DNA of 64,000 bases from Leptidea sinapis. Lineage: Eukaryota; Arthropoda; Insecta; Lepidoptera; Pieridae. Shown piece after piece: positions 21,560-32,829 of the stretch; positions within the stretch are counted from its first letter, which is position 1, and every line of letters starts with the position of its first letter. The stretch is taken from NCBI RefSeq assembly GCF_905404315.1, contig NC_066265.1:24390501-24454500 (forward strand), given 5' to 3'. Both the position numbers and the translations under genes were made by a program. The notes beneath the pieces were generated by a model that was given only the letters and a program-made list of their open reading frames with translations, was not told where the DNA came from and did not search any database.

Positions 21560-21700
21560 GTTCCTGTCCTTCTCAGGTCTGAGGCATTTTAGTTTGAATA
21601 GATTACAACTTGAACATCTAAAACTACAGTTTTAGATGTTCAATAAGTGATATTAAATCCTTTTTTGAATTTGAATATTTGAATTTGAATCAATTAAAGT
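21560..21700 (+). repeat. LINE 3' tail (family Z), copy 1 with perfect hairpin
   Basis: It resembles the tails at 52141-52262 and 60003-60152: a cctg/ttctcaggtctgaggca block, a tagtttgaata block and a repeated gaatttgaat end. Inside is a perfect 13-bp hairpin (GAACATCTAAAAC 21612-21624 with its complement at 21629-21641, loop taca). Confidence 0.65.
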
Positions 21701-22284
21701 GATTACAAGACCCTAATTACGCAATTATAAGTCCCCTTTAGGCGTCCCAGAAAATTGATTTCAAATAGTTAACATATTTTTGCAGTGTAAGAAAAGATAA
21801 AAAAAAGATACTATTGTAAGCAAAATCATTCCTATATTTTTAGCACCAAAAATAGAAACAATTTCACACGTAAACGATCTACGTAATATTGAAGCATGAG
21901 TACTATTGATACTGGATTAAAACTTTAGCAGTTCGTATTTAATGAAACAAGGCAAAGAATTCGCTTCTCTTTGATTAAATAGATTCAAAGATTAATGAAG
22001 GGTAAACTTTGGACGGATCCAGTTAGCGGTCCATTGTAAACAGTTTAATTTGCGCTTAACTAAACAGTTAGCTGGTTAATAAAAAACTTTTCTAGAATTT
22101 GATAATAAGCTTGAAACACAGGCATTTCTTCGAGATTTAATTCGCCGTAAAGCAGATTTTAATTGTAGATTTCAGCCTATGCACTCATCACGATATCTCT
22201 GTAACCAGGTCTTGTCTTGAAATATGGTAGCACTATATCATTCGTTGAGTAGACTAAAAATAATTAGAAAAATCGCAAATAAAA
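21701..22284. other. Noncoding spacer
   Basis: Nothing recognised. Confidence 0.35.
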
Positions 22285-23135
22285 GAAAGAATATTACGAT
22301 TGTTCTCTAATTCGCATACGTTTCCGGAGATGTTTTCTAAATATATCACATTTGGAGTTGAGTTTAAACAATTTATTAAATTCTAGGGCGACCATTTTGA
22401 AATTCGTCATCTTGGTATTTTTAATAAAACACTTATATTAAATAAATATTTACAACTCTTTATCCAATAACGTACGCAATAATAAACAGCTTAACACGAA
22501 TGTTGTATATTCAGCATACGTTTCCAGAGATGATTTCTAATAAGATTTCTAAATTAATCAATCACATGGAGTCGAGTTTAAATTTTTTAAATTGTATGGC
22601 GGCCATTTTGAAATTTGTCGTCTTGGTATTCTTAATAAAACACTTGTATTAAATAAATATTTAAAACTCTTTAAGTATATCCAATAACCTACGCGCTAAA
22701 TGAAGGGCTAATTACAATTGTTGCATTTTCCAGATACGTTTCCTGAAATAATGTCTATATGCTTCATATTTGATGTTGAGTTTAAACAATTTTTTTAATT
22801 GTGTGACAGAAGTCATTATGAAATTTATATTTTGGTATTTTAGTAAGACACTGATAAGGCTCATATGAAATAGGATTTCTTTAACCAACTGCCCAAGCGA
22901 TAACGAATAGCTTATTACAATTGGAGATAAGTATAAACTAGTTTTTAAATTGCTTGGCGGCCATTTTGAATTTGTCATGTTTGTATTTTCAATAAAACAC
23001 TTGTATTATAAACATTTAAAACTCTTCATCCAATAGCCTACACGCTAAATGAACAGCTTATTACAATTGTTGCATCTTCCGCGTACGTTTCCTAGATAAT
23101 GTCTCACATTTGAAGTTGAGTTTAAATGCAGTGAG
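22285..23135 (+). repeat. Diverged tandem satellite, ~200-bp monomers
   Basis: A monomer beginning gcatacgtttcc recurs at 22314, 22514, about 22732 and 23081 (spacings 200, about 218 and 349). The last gap holds a further unit missing its first ~35 nt (from about 22922). Each unit has, in order, cacatttggagttgagttta, ggcggccattttgaaattt, cttggtatt, aataaaacacttgtatta, actctttatccaataacc and attacaattgttg. There is no real coding capacity. The units are diverged, so the array is old. Confidence 0.9.
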
Positions 23136-24573
23136 ATTGCAGTGTCGTCACATACTGTGTTCGTACGTGACCCTATCTACAGTAAGCCAGTGGACATCTA
23201 CTTTCAAATCAGCGCATAACACTTTCCTGAATGAGCTTATTTTGTTATAATGTTGAGTAAACGGCGCGTTAAAAGTCCAATGAGTCTTATCTTGCCTCTC
23301 CAGAATTTTAATTTTTGTATAAAAAGTCTTTAGTAAATTTGTCATGGTTCTATTATGGTTGGACACAAGATTAAAAATGGAGTGAGTTTAATTGAGTGTG
23401 AGTAAAATATGTTTAATTGAATGTTATTAATTCATAGAGTTGTTCTTTATTGAGAAGATGTTTCTTTGGTTCATTATAATATATTTTTATTTTATTTAAG
23501 TAATTAAAGTCGTAAGAGAAACGTAATTTTTCTAAGCGTGGTTTGCAAACTTCTACTGACATATTAATGTTATTATTGCTTGCGTTATTAATTAAAACCG
23601 ACTTCAAATGTGCATACTTCCTTAATTAAGGTTACAAAAAGGTAAAAAATAAATTTTCTGTTTATACATTTTTAGGGTTTACTTTAGATACATTACTCAT
23701 ATTTACAGTATTAAAATATTGGAAATACGAGTAGTATATTTTGTAAAAAACAAACTAAGAAAAGTGCTACTTTCAGAAAATGTGTGATAAGATTAACGTA
23801 TATATATATATATACATATAGCAGGTGTATATATATATATATATTAATATTTATTTTTTTGATTTCAAGTGTTCATTGTACAAAATATTGTTTTAAATAA
23901 GAGCGTTATCTCGCTATAAAGTTTTAAGGTTGTATACTGTTTTATAAATAAATAAACTTAAAAACAAGTACAAATTGCAAACTTTCTATGTACATCTACG
24001 TATAAGCAGCACCTTTATAAAAACCAGCGACTACTTACGCAGCGATGCATCATTTTCTTCAGCGCATAGACCGCGGAATCGAGATCGCGAACAAAAAACG
24101 AACGCATAATAATCAACTGGCATTAAGCGAGACAAAAACTGCAAGCCCAGTAGTCCGTTGAAAGTATTCGCTTTATAAATAGGGGCTTTCATCTGTTGAA
24201 AAAACACATTGGGGCACGGAACATCGCGTGACGTGCTGGGATGAGTTGTGAGCTGCGGTATGAGCGTGGCCATTGGTCGTGACGTTACGACATTCCATGA
24301 ATCTCAAACTGTTTATCACTCTCCTGTTATTACATTTACTGATACAAAAATAGCCTGTGCTCATATTGTGTTCTTTATGGAAGAAGATTCCCCATGAGGT
24401 CGGTCGACAGAATTATGTTGCATTTGGAGAGTATGATCTGCCTCCACCGGATTTTGTCCAGCGCGTCTCCAACAACCCTGGAGAACTTGGATGACGAGTC
24501 AAGAACAAGATGACAAAAATCCATGATCCATTTTTTTATCCATTTATCCACTATTTTTAACATTATTTTATAC
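23136..24573. other. Noncoding spacer with (TA)n
   Basis: A (TA)n tract interrupted by catatagcaggtg lies at about 23801-23850. The two overlapping - strand ORFs at 24031-24364 (GC-richer, uncalled) show no recognised domain. Confidence 0.35.
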
Positions 24574-24880
24574 ATTCACCTTCGCACGACACGCCACAAG
24601 TTACGATATCATCCCCACCATCTGGATGTGTGGCGGTCCTCCACAGTGCGGTTTTCAAGGAGCTTTCTTCCTCGTACTAGGAAGCTGTGGAATGAGCTTC
24701 CTTGTGCGGTGCTTCCGGGACGATACGACATGGGTACCTTAAAGAAAAGCGCATACAACTTCCTTAAAGGCCGACAACGCTCTTGTGATTCCTCTGGTGT
24801 TGCAAGAGAGTGTGGGCGGCGGTGATCACTTGACACCAGATCACTTAACGCTCGATTGTCGTCCTATTCCATAAAAAAAA
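24574..24880 (+). pseudogene. LINE-B 3' end, copy 2
   Basis: From HLRTTRHKLRYHPHHLDVWR through SSTVRFSRSFLPRT, KLWNELPCAVLPGRYDMGTL and KKSAYNFLKGRQRSCDSSG to CGRR and a TGA at 24823-24825, then ~55 bp of 3' UTR and an A-run. This is the C-terminal end of a CR1/Jockey-type reverse transcriptase ORF. The ATG-initiated ORF that contains it starts in unrelated flanking DNA (the element begins near 24574), so the whole is a 5'-truncated insertion. Confidence 0.88.
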
Positions 24881-27800
24881 TATCCCAAATTTTTATTACT
24901 CAAACAAGATGGCTACCTGATATAGAAATTACTTTTTACAATAGGAATTCAGCATTTTGTAAGTATTGAAAGAAATCTGACGTTCTTAAATCCACAATGC
25001 CTCAACGAACCCTAGTCAAAATAATAAGCTAATTTTAATTAAAACATTAAAGGATCGCGGATTGATCACTTTGTAAGGCCCCATACAAAGTATTCCCATT
25101 GTAATCCATTCCTTGAGATATTATAGACCTTACCTGTCCAAAAGGTAAACTTGATGGAAATTCATTAAAATCCTCCAAAATATAATCTAAGAACTTTAAT
25201 TAATCGCGGGTATGTCTGCTTTTGTTTGTATTCTGCCGCAGTTTGGCAAAGTTTTCAATCTTATAACAATAACGAAACGTAATTACATCGCGGACGTTTT
25301 TGCTATTTTGACGGCAGAAATGTAATAAATATATATTGTGTTGTAGAAGATCCCGCCCATCAACATTGAAATTCGTCTAGCGAATTGGAAATATTATATT
25401 AAACTTATTATTTTTCTACCGTTTTAATTTCTTCAATGAAATTTGACTGAAATACGTTTTAATATGATGATTTAATATTTTTGCTTCATTCATCAATCAT
25501 AAATTAAATCCTCGCGGAGCTGTTAGTATTGTTAAGCAGTTAGTGAATGTTGCTAAGTTGATGAAATTAAAATAAAAACATTGACTAGTTTCAATGCTGT
25601 TGAGATGTGATTTTGGCTACTTACAATAATTGTTTCTCATGCACACAGAAGAATTTATTAGTATGTGAAAAAGTATTAATGAACTGAATACTGGATCATA
25701 GCTAGAGTAAAATATCAAGTAAAATATAAGAAGTATTAGGTTAGAGTAATCAATTATATGTACAGAAGTAAAATTGATTTTATAAAAAGTATCTCAGAAT
25801 GTCTATTTCGGGTAATTTTCTAACTGAAAGATTTTGAGAGAATATTCACTGGAATACATCTTATGTAATAAGGCGTATCATAGGACACTTTTATTTAAAA
25901 ATATGTAAAATGTATAAAAAATTTCGTCCAAAAAATTTAAATCCATGAAATTGTAAAATCAATACAAAATTTACAGGGGAAAGTCGTGGGTAACACTAGT
26001 TTATACGTATACTACACCCTTTTTCCATTAAAATAAGATACCAATGACAAGAATTTCGAATTGATTGAGATTATATTTATATTTGAATTTAAATATGGAC
26101 AAAATGCCTGTAATTTGGATAAAACTGAATCACAATGACGTGACCTGTCCCGTCATTTCCGCTTACATTTACCTGGTATTTAAATCTCAATCATTGAAAT
26201 TGCTTTTCAATTTCCCCGTATTTACAGAGTTACACATTTCCATTAATTAAGCGTAAAGAAGCACGCGCATCGAATCGGCTGGTCGCCGATCGAACGGAAA
26301 TGACGCAGAAAATTGCCAGGCCGCCTCACGTGGACGCAATATCCTAGGACGACTTCCAATTATGCAGATTATCTAGCCAGCTACATTTATTACAATGCAC
26401 CTAACATGCATTTTGTGCTATCTTTAAGAATCTGTAGAGTCGACCTAAAATTGTATGTATTCTTGTTAAGATTATTTATTCTTACTTGGTTTATGGAGAT
26501 AATGCTAATATTTCATTTTTTATGTCCATATATTTATACAGATATATCAAACAAAATAATATATATTTCAATTTTAATTTCGTCTTCTCGTTGAATGTTA
26601 ATAGAGACCAATATTTGAACGACTAACATATCTGTCATTAATCTAACTTTCTAAAACAATGCCTCCTTTCTATAGAAATTCCTATCCTTATAGAAATTTC
26701 CTAGAAACAATCATTTTGTTTTTTATGTTTAATTCTGTTAAAATCAGCTCCTAAAAGAATATAAATGAATCTTTAATTTTGCAGTATTATATTAATTTAC
26801 AAATTGGGAAAAATAATAAGAGAAGAATTATATTTTATAATAAGAATATTCTCAAGTTGATTCTAAATTCTAATTACCAACATGAAGTCTACTCTATTCC
26901 TTTCCTCTTGTACATACGTAATGTCTCCTATAAGCACTACAAATTGAATACAATTCAGTGGTGTGCGGAACACGACTAAAGACTGCATTTCGAACCTCTC
27001 GGGTATTCCAAGATGTTTAGTGAATGCATATGTGAATCGAGAGGCAATCTGCATAATGAGAAGTCAGGGGTTATTGCGCGGATCGGACCAAGTCGGCAAT
27101 TTCCCAGCTCAATTGTTATGGAGCTCACCAGAGTACGGATGCATACATTGATTCCAGAAAGTTGGATTTGTTATGGAAATCTCTTGCAAACCCCATTGAA
27201 AATTATAATGTTGAAAATTTTAAAATGAAAATTGTCGTAAATATAGAAGATAGTTAAAAGTTTTTACTGGTTTTTGCGAGTTCAACAGAGCAGTAAAATC
27301 GATTGGCTTTTGCAATATCTCTTGAAACGTATAAAAGCAAAAAGGCGCGTGTAAGCCAGTAATTCCATATAAAGGTGTCCCATTCCCCAGAGCTCACATA
27401 TTCCGATTACCTATTACGTTTTAGTACTGGACGTTAGAGCCTTTACAAGTACCTTCATCGGCGATTGGATAGCTTCACGGAGTTTCTCTAGTTCACCATT
27501 AAATTCAATACATTAACTCTATTATTAATATTTCTGCTATTGAACAATAAAAATTTAACATCTCATGAAGTGGGGGAATAAGGATTGCTCAAATATCTCA
27601 AAGACATAAGGGTAATATTTTATATGATCGATATCGTTTGGTCGAATGACAGTTAAACCCCTCCAATTACCCACCGATTGATAGTCTCGATCTCGACCTG
27701 ACACAGATCAAATTTCCACCAAAGAGAGACCACTTCGCGCCCCGACCTCTGGCGATTTTCTTTTATTTCCTCGGCCGCTCGCTCGCATTTGACATATTTT

Positions 27801-28230
27801 CTCGATCCGTCGCTGAAAGATTTTATTGACCGGTTATTATTTTATTTTATGGACATACACTCTTATTTCATAGGTCCCAAGACTGAGTTACGGTTTTTGT
27901 CACACGTTTATTGGGGCAAATCTTTTGGCGATCTAACGTTTTTATTGAATTGTATTAAGGAGTTATATGATTGTCGTTATGGTTACGCAACAATTTGGCC
28001 GTCATATTTTCTTTGGGATGTGTGAATGCTTTTATCGCGACCGCCATAAGCTTATGTGCAGTTTTAGTCTGATATATAATATCATGTTTGGTTTAGCTTA
28101 TATGTTACATTATCAAACAATGCAAAAGCAAATAGTTAGTGCGTTATGCTTGCTTTGTTTACAATTTGAATCATCATGTTAATATGTTATAATTTACTTG
28201 TGATGTAAACTGTGTTTCTGAGTTGTGTAT
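24881..28230. other. Long noncoding stretch
   Basis: No gene is supported over 3.3 kb. GC-richer or pyrimidine-rich patches occur at about 26255-26345, 26950-27150 and 27655-27830. Several ORFs of 60-93 codons occur (26313-26594, 27013-27228, 27789-28025) without domains I recognise. No dispersed repeat was recognised. Confidence 0.35.
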
Positions 28231-28322
28231 TTTAGGGAGCGCAGCTGAATCTATTGATGAGCATTATGTGTACTTTACGATCGCGGGTTCGATTCTCAAC
28301 AGTCCAATGCTTTAGACATTTT
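28231..28322 (+). repeat. Possible tRNA-derived SINE relic
   Basis: A gagcgcagctgaat stretch (A-box-like) is followed about 45 nt later by gggttcgattct (B-box-like, about 28284-28296). The spacing fits a pol III promoter. The secondary structure is degraded. Confidence 0.35.
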
Positions 28323-28956
28323 AATATTCATTTTTGTGCATTTCCTCAGTAAGTGTTCTCTTCATGGGTTGTAATTTTGTGCGTAAATTATTGAGCCAAT
28401 TCAACTTGATATTTATTTTTTTTATTATCCGTTTAAATAATACCCCTTTATTTATTAAAATAATGTACGTCACTATAACACGACCTAATAAAATAATTAT
28501 TTGGTGTATCTTAAATAAATATTTTCGTCGATGTTAATGACATATTATTAAATATTTTTGACTAACGTGAGTAACGTAGAATTAAATTAAATATTTTTTT
28601 TTAATAATTTAATCGTGTGGAAATTTAACTAATCTATTAATTTCACTTAGTAATCAAAACATATTTGAATAAATAAATAATGTTGAATCTACAAATGAAT
28701 TACGTTATATCCTTAAAAAGTACTCTATTTAAATGTGTCACATATATAATAAATAAGATAAGCTTTCACGTTTGTGTTACAATTCGATAAGAAACAAAAT
28801 CTACAAGTGCGAATTACAAACAATTCAACTATATCGGATTGGATAAAATAACAACTAAAACAGTGTCTTGTATTGGTCTCGTACAAAGAAAATCACGATG
28901 GTTACGTACTTTCATACGAGGCGTTTCCTCGTTTCTACAAGGCCGATCCATGAGAG
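28323..28956. other. Noncoding spacer
   Basis: AT-rich; nothing recognised. Confidence 0.35.
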
Positions 28957-28963
28957 TATAAAA
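28957..28963 (+). promoter_or_regulatory. TATAAAA motif
   Basis: A perfect TATAAAA in a GC-richer neighbourhood, 44 bp before the acceptor of the microexon candidate. No initiator consensus is seen at the expected distance, so a promoter role is weakly supported. Confidence 0.2.
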
Positions 28964-29006
28964 TCTTTTCGTCGCCACATATCGCTCTTTTCTTCCTAAA
29001 TTGCAG

Positions 29007-29033
29007 TTGTCCCGGGGCGGCAGACACGTCCAG
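29007..29033 (+). other. Candidate 27-nt microexon
   Basis: A strong acceptor (gctcttttcttcctaaattgcag) precedes TTGTCCCGGGGCGGCAGACA CGTCCAG, which is followed by CAG|GTAATA. At 27 nt it would add nine codons in any frame-preserving position. In phase 0 it reads LSRGGRHVQ. It sits in a GC-richer patch with both signals well formed. It fits the idea of a long + strand intron, but no adjacent exon can be shown. Confidence 0.3.
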
Positions 29034-29799
29034 GTAATAACGCAATAAACTACTGAGAGTTTCCCTCTAGAAAAGCGATCGAGTTTTCTCCGTAAACTTG
29101 TAGATGTGTATTTTGCGTTATTGGAAAACGGCTCTTATCGTTGTTGCAATTGTGTTTATTTTGTTCTGGTTTGTGGATTGGAGTATACGACGCTCAATCG
29201 GTCACAATGCTTGACCACAGCGACGTTTTTCGCGGTACAGCCGCAACCGTCGGCCATCACTTTGTGTAATTGAAAACTCGATGTGCACTTGTAACAAACA
29301 TTGTGTTAAACCTTTTACAATTTCTTAATTTATTATTCGTTTACGTATTCCATTTCATTCTTATATAAAAAGACTGATTCAATTATACATGTGCTTGGAT
29401 AGCATTAGGTACTTCTTGATAATGTATCAATTTAAGTATTTTTTTTTAATTTTCCCAATAATTAACTAATACTTGAAGAATTTTTTTTGAATTAAAATTT
29501 CTTACTTACTGCGCGATGGTTTTTTTTTGAGATCCAACAACTCTGTATATAAATGTATACATACATTGTGTATGTACGTACATAGATACACAGGCATGTT
29601 GGCATTTTTAGAGATGGAAAAAACTATTGAACACGCAAAACGTTACTGTTACCGACACCTTTATGTATAAGTATTTAGATATATTGGCCCCGTTTACACA
29701 AAAGTTGAGTTTATATCGAAAATTTATAATTATATTATTATTTATAACCTGCAGTTAAGATTACTCAAAACAATTGTACCAAAACCTGCACTAAATAAA
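29034..29799. other. Noncoding spacer
   Basis: The GC-richer patch around the microexon fades by about 29270. A TGTATACATACA-type run occurs at about 29545-29580. Confidence 0.35.
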
Positions 29800-30115
29800 A
29801 ATAACGAATATTATGATCAGCTCTTTGGATATTGTTGTGTCATGAATGTGTATGATAAAGCTAAATTTTCTATTTTAACCGAAATTAATAAACCCACCCT
29901 TTTAATCAAAAAAAAATATACCCTTTGGTTTACGACAACGTGATATAAATTACAAAAACATTTTACCAAAAATTAATAATAAATATGGGAAGAAAACGGT
30001 CAATTACGTAATACCAGATTACATTAACGAACTGCACAAAGAGCTGCAAGAAATGTACATAAATACCACGAAAATCAAAACTCGCTTTAAAAGATACTTC
30101 CTGAAAAAAGAATAG
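29800..30115 (+). pseudogene. Retroelement-like ORF C-terminal fragment
   Basis: The frame 29918-30115 reads IPFGLRQRDINYKNILPKIN then NKYGKKTVNYVIPDYINELH and ends RFKRYFLKKE with a TAG at 30113-30115. Upstream (about 29806-29920, shifted by one base) it continues as YYDQLFGYCCVMNVYDKAKF. The motif order, ending in short basic residues, resembles the C-terminus of LINE reverse transcriptases. I cannot name the clade. It is broken by at least one frameshift. Confidence 0.5.
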
Positions 30116-30234
30116 AATTTGGAAAAAAAGAATTGAATGGCTCTAGGTACCCAGATAAACCCGTGAGGTTTTCGTGGTACTTATCTCATAAAAATGTATG
30201 TATTTGTTCTATATTGGCCAATAAACTAAAAAAA

Positions 30235-30600
30235 AACCTATTAATATCTGGACGACCGAGCCTTGCTCGGATTTTTAAGAATGTACAAAACTTGATCAAA
30301 AAAAACTAATTGGACATCTGGATTCGAACCGGGGTCTTCTGCTTTCCGGATCACCCAATGCCCCATCTGAGCTATAAAATCTTGTATATAGTGGTGAAAT
30401 TTACCTTTGTATTCTAATGTTATTGTAGCTGTTTCTCAGTAAAACACGGATAAAACTACATATTTTAAAAATTGAAACCTAGCTAGATCGATTTATCGCC
30501 CACGAAATCCCCTGTATACGAAATTTTATGAAGAACGTTGAAGCCGTTTCCGACGTTCAGCTTGTATATTATATACATAAGAATTGCTCTTTTAAAGATA
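30235..30600 (-). repeat. tRNA-headed repeat S2, copy 2 (well preserved)
   Basis: On the - strand, AGCTCAGATGGGGCATTGGG (A-box region) and GGTTCGAATCC (B-box) form a tRNA-like head near 30311-30376; the rest of the ~360-bp unit matches 13638-13922. A gaccgagccttgctcgg hairpin lies at about 30250-30270. The head suggests a pol III-derived SINE. It is not called as a functional tRNA because the stems are incomplete and it is embedded in a repeat. Confidence 0.75.
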
Positions 30601-30995
30601 GAAGATTTATTAGAAGTATTTTTACATTAACTAGCAACAAATTATAATCATAACTATATATACCTATAGCAGGGACATGTGTGTAAGCTCTTGACATTTC
30701 AATATAGACAATTTACTTGCACTCCGTGCATCGAACATGATCTGAGGTTAGTAATGGATGGAGCTACATCCTTCCTGTCGTACGTAGTTGAACTAAGATT
30801 GGTTTTGGAATTTATTTGCTCTCAAGTTCAGTAACAGCCACCTGTCTTTATATTTATAAAAACCTATTAAAACAAAGACAACGGAAGTTGTAAATAATGT
30901 TAACCATCTGAACATCAATTTTCTAATGAAATTCACGTAATGAGGTATATTTGTATTATAAGTTAAGATTTAGGCAATGGAAAAGTTAGGTGATA
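30601..30995. other. Noncoding spacer
   Basis: Nothing recognised. Confidence 0.35.
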
Positions 30996-31158
30996 GTGAT
31001 AAGTGTCATCATCATCATCAGCCGGAAGATGTCCACTGTTGGACAAAGGCCTCCCCCTAAGATCTCCACGACGATCGGTCCTGCGCTGCCCTCATCCAAC
31101 GTTTCCGGCGATCTTGACCAGATCGTCGGTCCAGCTTGTGGGGGGCCTACCAACACTT
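30996..31158 (-). pseudogene. RTE-type LINE 3' end
   Basis: The - strand encodes relics of GRPPTSWTDDLVKIAG followed by a damaged RTDRRGDLRG...LSNSGHLP, then a (GAT)n tail, seen on the + strand as atcatcatcatca near 31006-31019. This is the known end of RTE LINEs with a simple trinucleotide tail. It is 5'-truncated and frameshifted. Confidence 0.8.
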
Positions 31159-31259
31159 AGCTAAGATTGGTGTAGTTAAACACTATGTGAACTTCAATTT
31201 TAAAATAACTTTGTTAACGCATTTTCTTTGGCAAATTATTTAAAAAGAACACTTTTTAA

Positions 31260-31890
31260 AGGGGGTTAGAAAAAGTCAGCCTGTTGAAAAGGTCAAAAAA
31301 GTGGCCATTTGCGAGTCGGACACGCCCATGAAGGGTAGCTAGTAACATAATATAAAAGTTATATAGAAAGGAAAATGATATTAAATTATTTAAATGGAAA
31401 AGGCAAAAAATCTTTGCTCAAAATCATCTTTGCTAATGATTAAATGAGCTCTCATCGTTTGTACGCATTAAAAAAAAACTACTTACTAGATCTCCTTCAA
31501 ACCAATTTTGGGTGGAAGTTTGCATGGTTAATGTACATCATATATTTTTTAATTCTATCATTCTCTTATTATAGAAGTTACAGGGGGTACACACATTTTA
31601 CTACTTTGGAAGTGTCTCTCGCACAAACTATTCAGTTTACAAAAAAAACCTCAATATCATTTTTGAAGACCTATCCATAGCGGCCCCACACGTATGGGTT
31701 TGATGAATAAAAATTTTTAGTTTCAGTTCCAAGTATGGGAAACCCGCAAGATCTATTGTTTTTTTTTTTCTATTTTTGTGTGAAAATGTTAATGTTAAGG
31801 TTCACAGAATTCATCTACAGACAGACAGAATTGACGAATCTATAAGGGTTTCGTTTTTAACCATTTGCCTACGGCACCCTAAAAAATTTG
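31260..31890 (-). repeat. Diverged interspersed repeat (family H)
   Basis: Seen are the blocks gcgagtcggacacgcccatg, agggtagctag, ttcatctacagacagacaga and a closing catttgcctacggcacccta. These recall a widespread lepidopteran repeat whose copies read through similar blocks. It is recognised from memory and no second copy lies in the window. The class is not assigned. The ORF at 31444-31680 inside is not a gene. Confidence 0.5.
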
Positions 31891-32261
31891 ACTTTAAAAA
31901 TCTAGTGTAAATATACAGTAATACACGTTTTAATCCTATTAATCCTAGAAGTGAAGGGATTTACAAAAAATAAATATTGCTCATAGCGATGCCCTATTTG
32001 AGTAGTTGGGAAGATGAAATCAATAATAAACATTCAATTTAAATTCACGAAACAACCCTGCAACTGACGTGAGTAATATTTTATCGACACACGTCATTTG
32101 TTTCGGTTCCGATAATAGAGGAACGGACGGAATAACGAATTCAAATTGTTAATTTTTTTTTATCTCAATGTTAAAAGTTCTGCTTGCGTTGATTTTAATT
32201 TTTGATACAATTTTAAAATCGCTGCCCTTTTTATTTGTAAATTTTAATGTGGCTGGTAAAG

Positions 32262-32505
32262 TTTTATGTTTTTTTATGGAAAAGGAGTAGAAACGAGCGT
32301 ATGGTTCAACTGATGTTAAATTATTCTCTTGCAACACCGGACGAATCACAGGAGCGTTGCCGGCCTTTATAGAAGGTGTACGCGCTTTTTTTGAAGGTAC
32401 CCATGTCGTGTCGTCCGGGAAACACCGCACAAGGAAGCTCGTTCCACAGCTTTTTAGTACGTGGAAGAAAGTTCCAGATAATGGGGATGATATCCCAATT
32501 TGTGT
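32262..32505 (-). pseudogene. LINE-B 3' end, copy 3
   Basis: It matches the tail and the last ~70 codons of the LINE-B ORF: tatggaaaaggagtagaaac at the A-tail side, gcgctttttttgaaggtacc and cacagctttttagtacgtgg further in. The segment encoding DVWRSSTVRF is deleted near 32478, joining directly to the ccccatta-type YHPH block. Confidence 0.8.
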
Positions 32506-32596
32506 GTATGTATTGAATCGATGAAATTCAGAGTTTTATTTAGTGCGCAGAACGACAAACGAGCATACGTAGGGATACCTGATGTTGTGCGATCAC

Positions 32597-32633
32597 GGGT
32601 GCCCAACTCTCTTGTGAAGAGAGTTGGTGACAA
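32597..32633. repeat. Perfect 11-bp hairpin
   Basis: CCAACTCTCTT (32603-32613), loop gtg, AAGAGAGTTGG (32617-32627), with flanking acaaca/tgttgt complementarity further out. Confidence 0.85.
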
Positions 32634-32694
32634 CACATGAGTGTTGCCGACCACATAAAGCGTCGAAAGAAACGTACAATTATAAATTCGAGAA

Positions 32695-32755
32695 CCGAAA
32701 CCGGTGGCGCAATAATTAACACCGTTGGTGTTACTTATTGCGCCACCGGTTTCGG
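32695..32755. repeat. Perfect 21-bp hairpin with a nested stem
   Basis: The arms 32695-32715 and 32735-32755 are exact reverse complements over 21 nt (starting CCGAAACCGGTGGCGC). The 19-nt centre itself contains AACACC/GGTGTT (32718-32723, 32727-32732). The structure is 61 nt in all. Confidence 0.92.
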
Positions 32756-32829
32756 TGTCAATTATTTTTTTGAGATAAATATGAAAATATCGATGAAAAT
32801 AAACAATTAAAGTCATGGTCATACTAAAT

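Noticed and set aside
22285..23135. CRISPR-like array
   Set aside because: Units are ~200 bp and diverged along their whole length, with no short identical repeats separated by unique spacers. The host is a eukaryote.
25118..25150. Possible - strand ratchet point (ACAG|GTAAGG)
   Set aside because: The pyrimidine tract is short and interrupted by purines, so it is much weaker than the two + strand sites.
30311..30376. Possible tRNA gene
   Set aside because: A- and B-box-like sequences are present, but the acceptor and anticodon stems do not close properly and the unit is part of a ~360-bp dispersed repeat. It is treated as a SINE-type head.
32454..32822. 122-codon - strand ORF
   Set aside because: It covers the hairpin block and part of a truncated LINE-B copy. 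The perfect palindromes dictate much of the translation, and no domain is seen.
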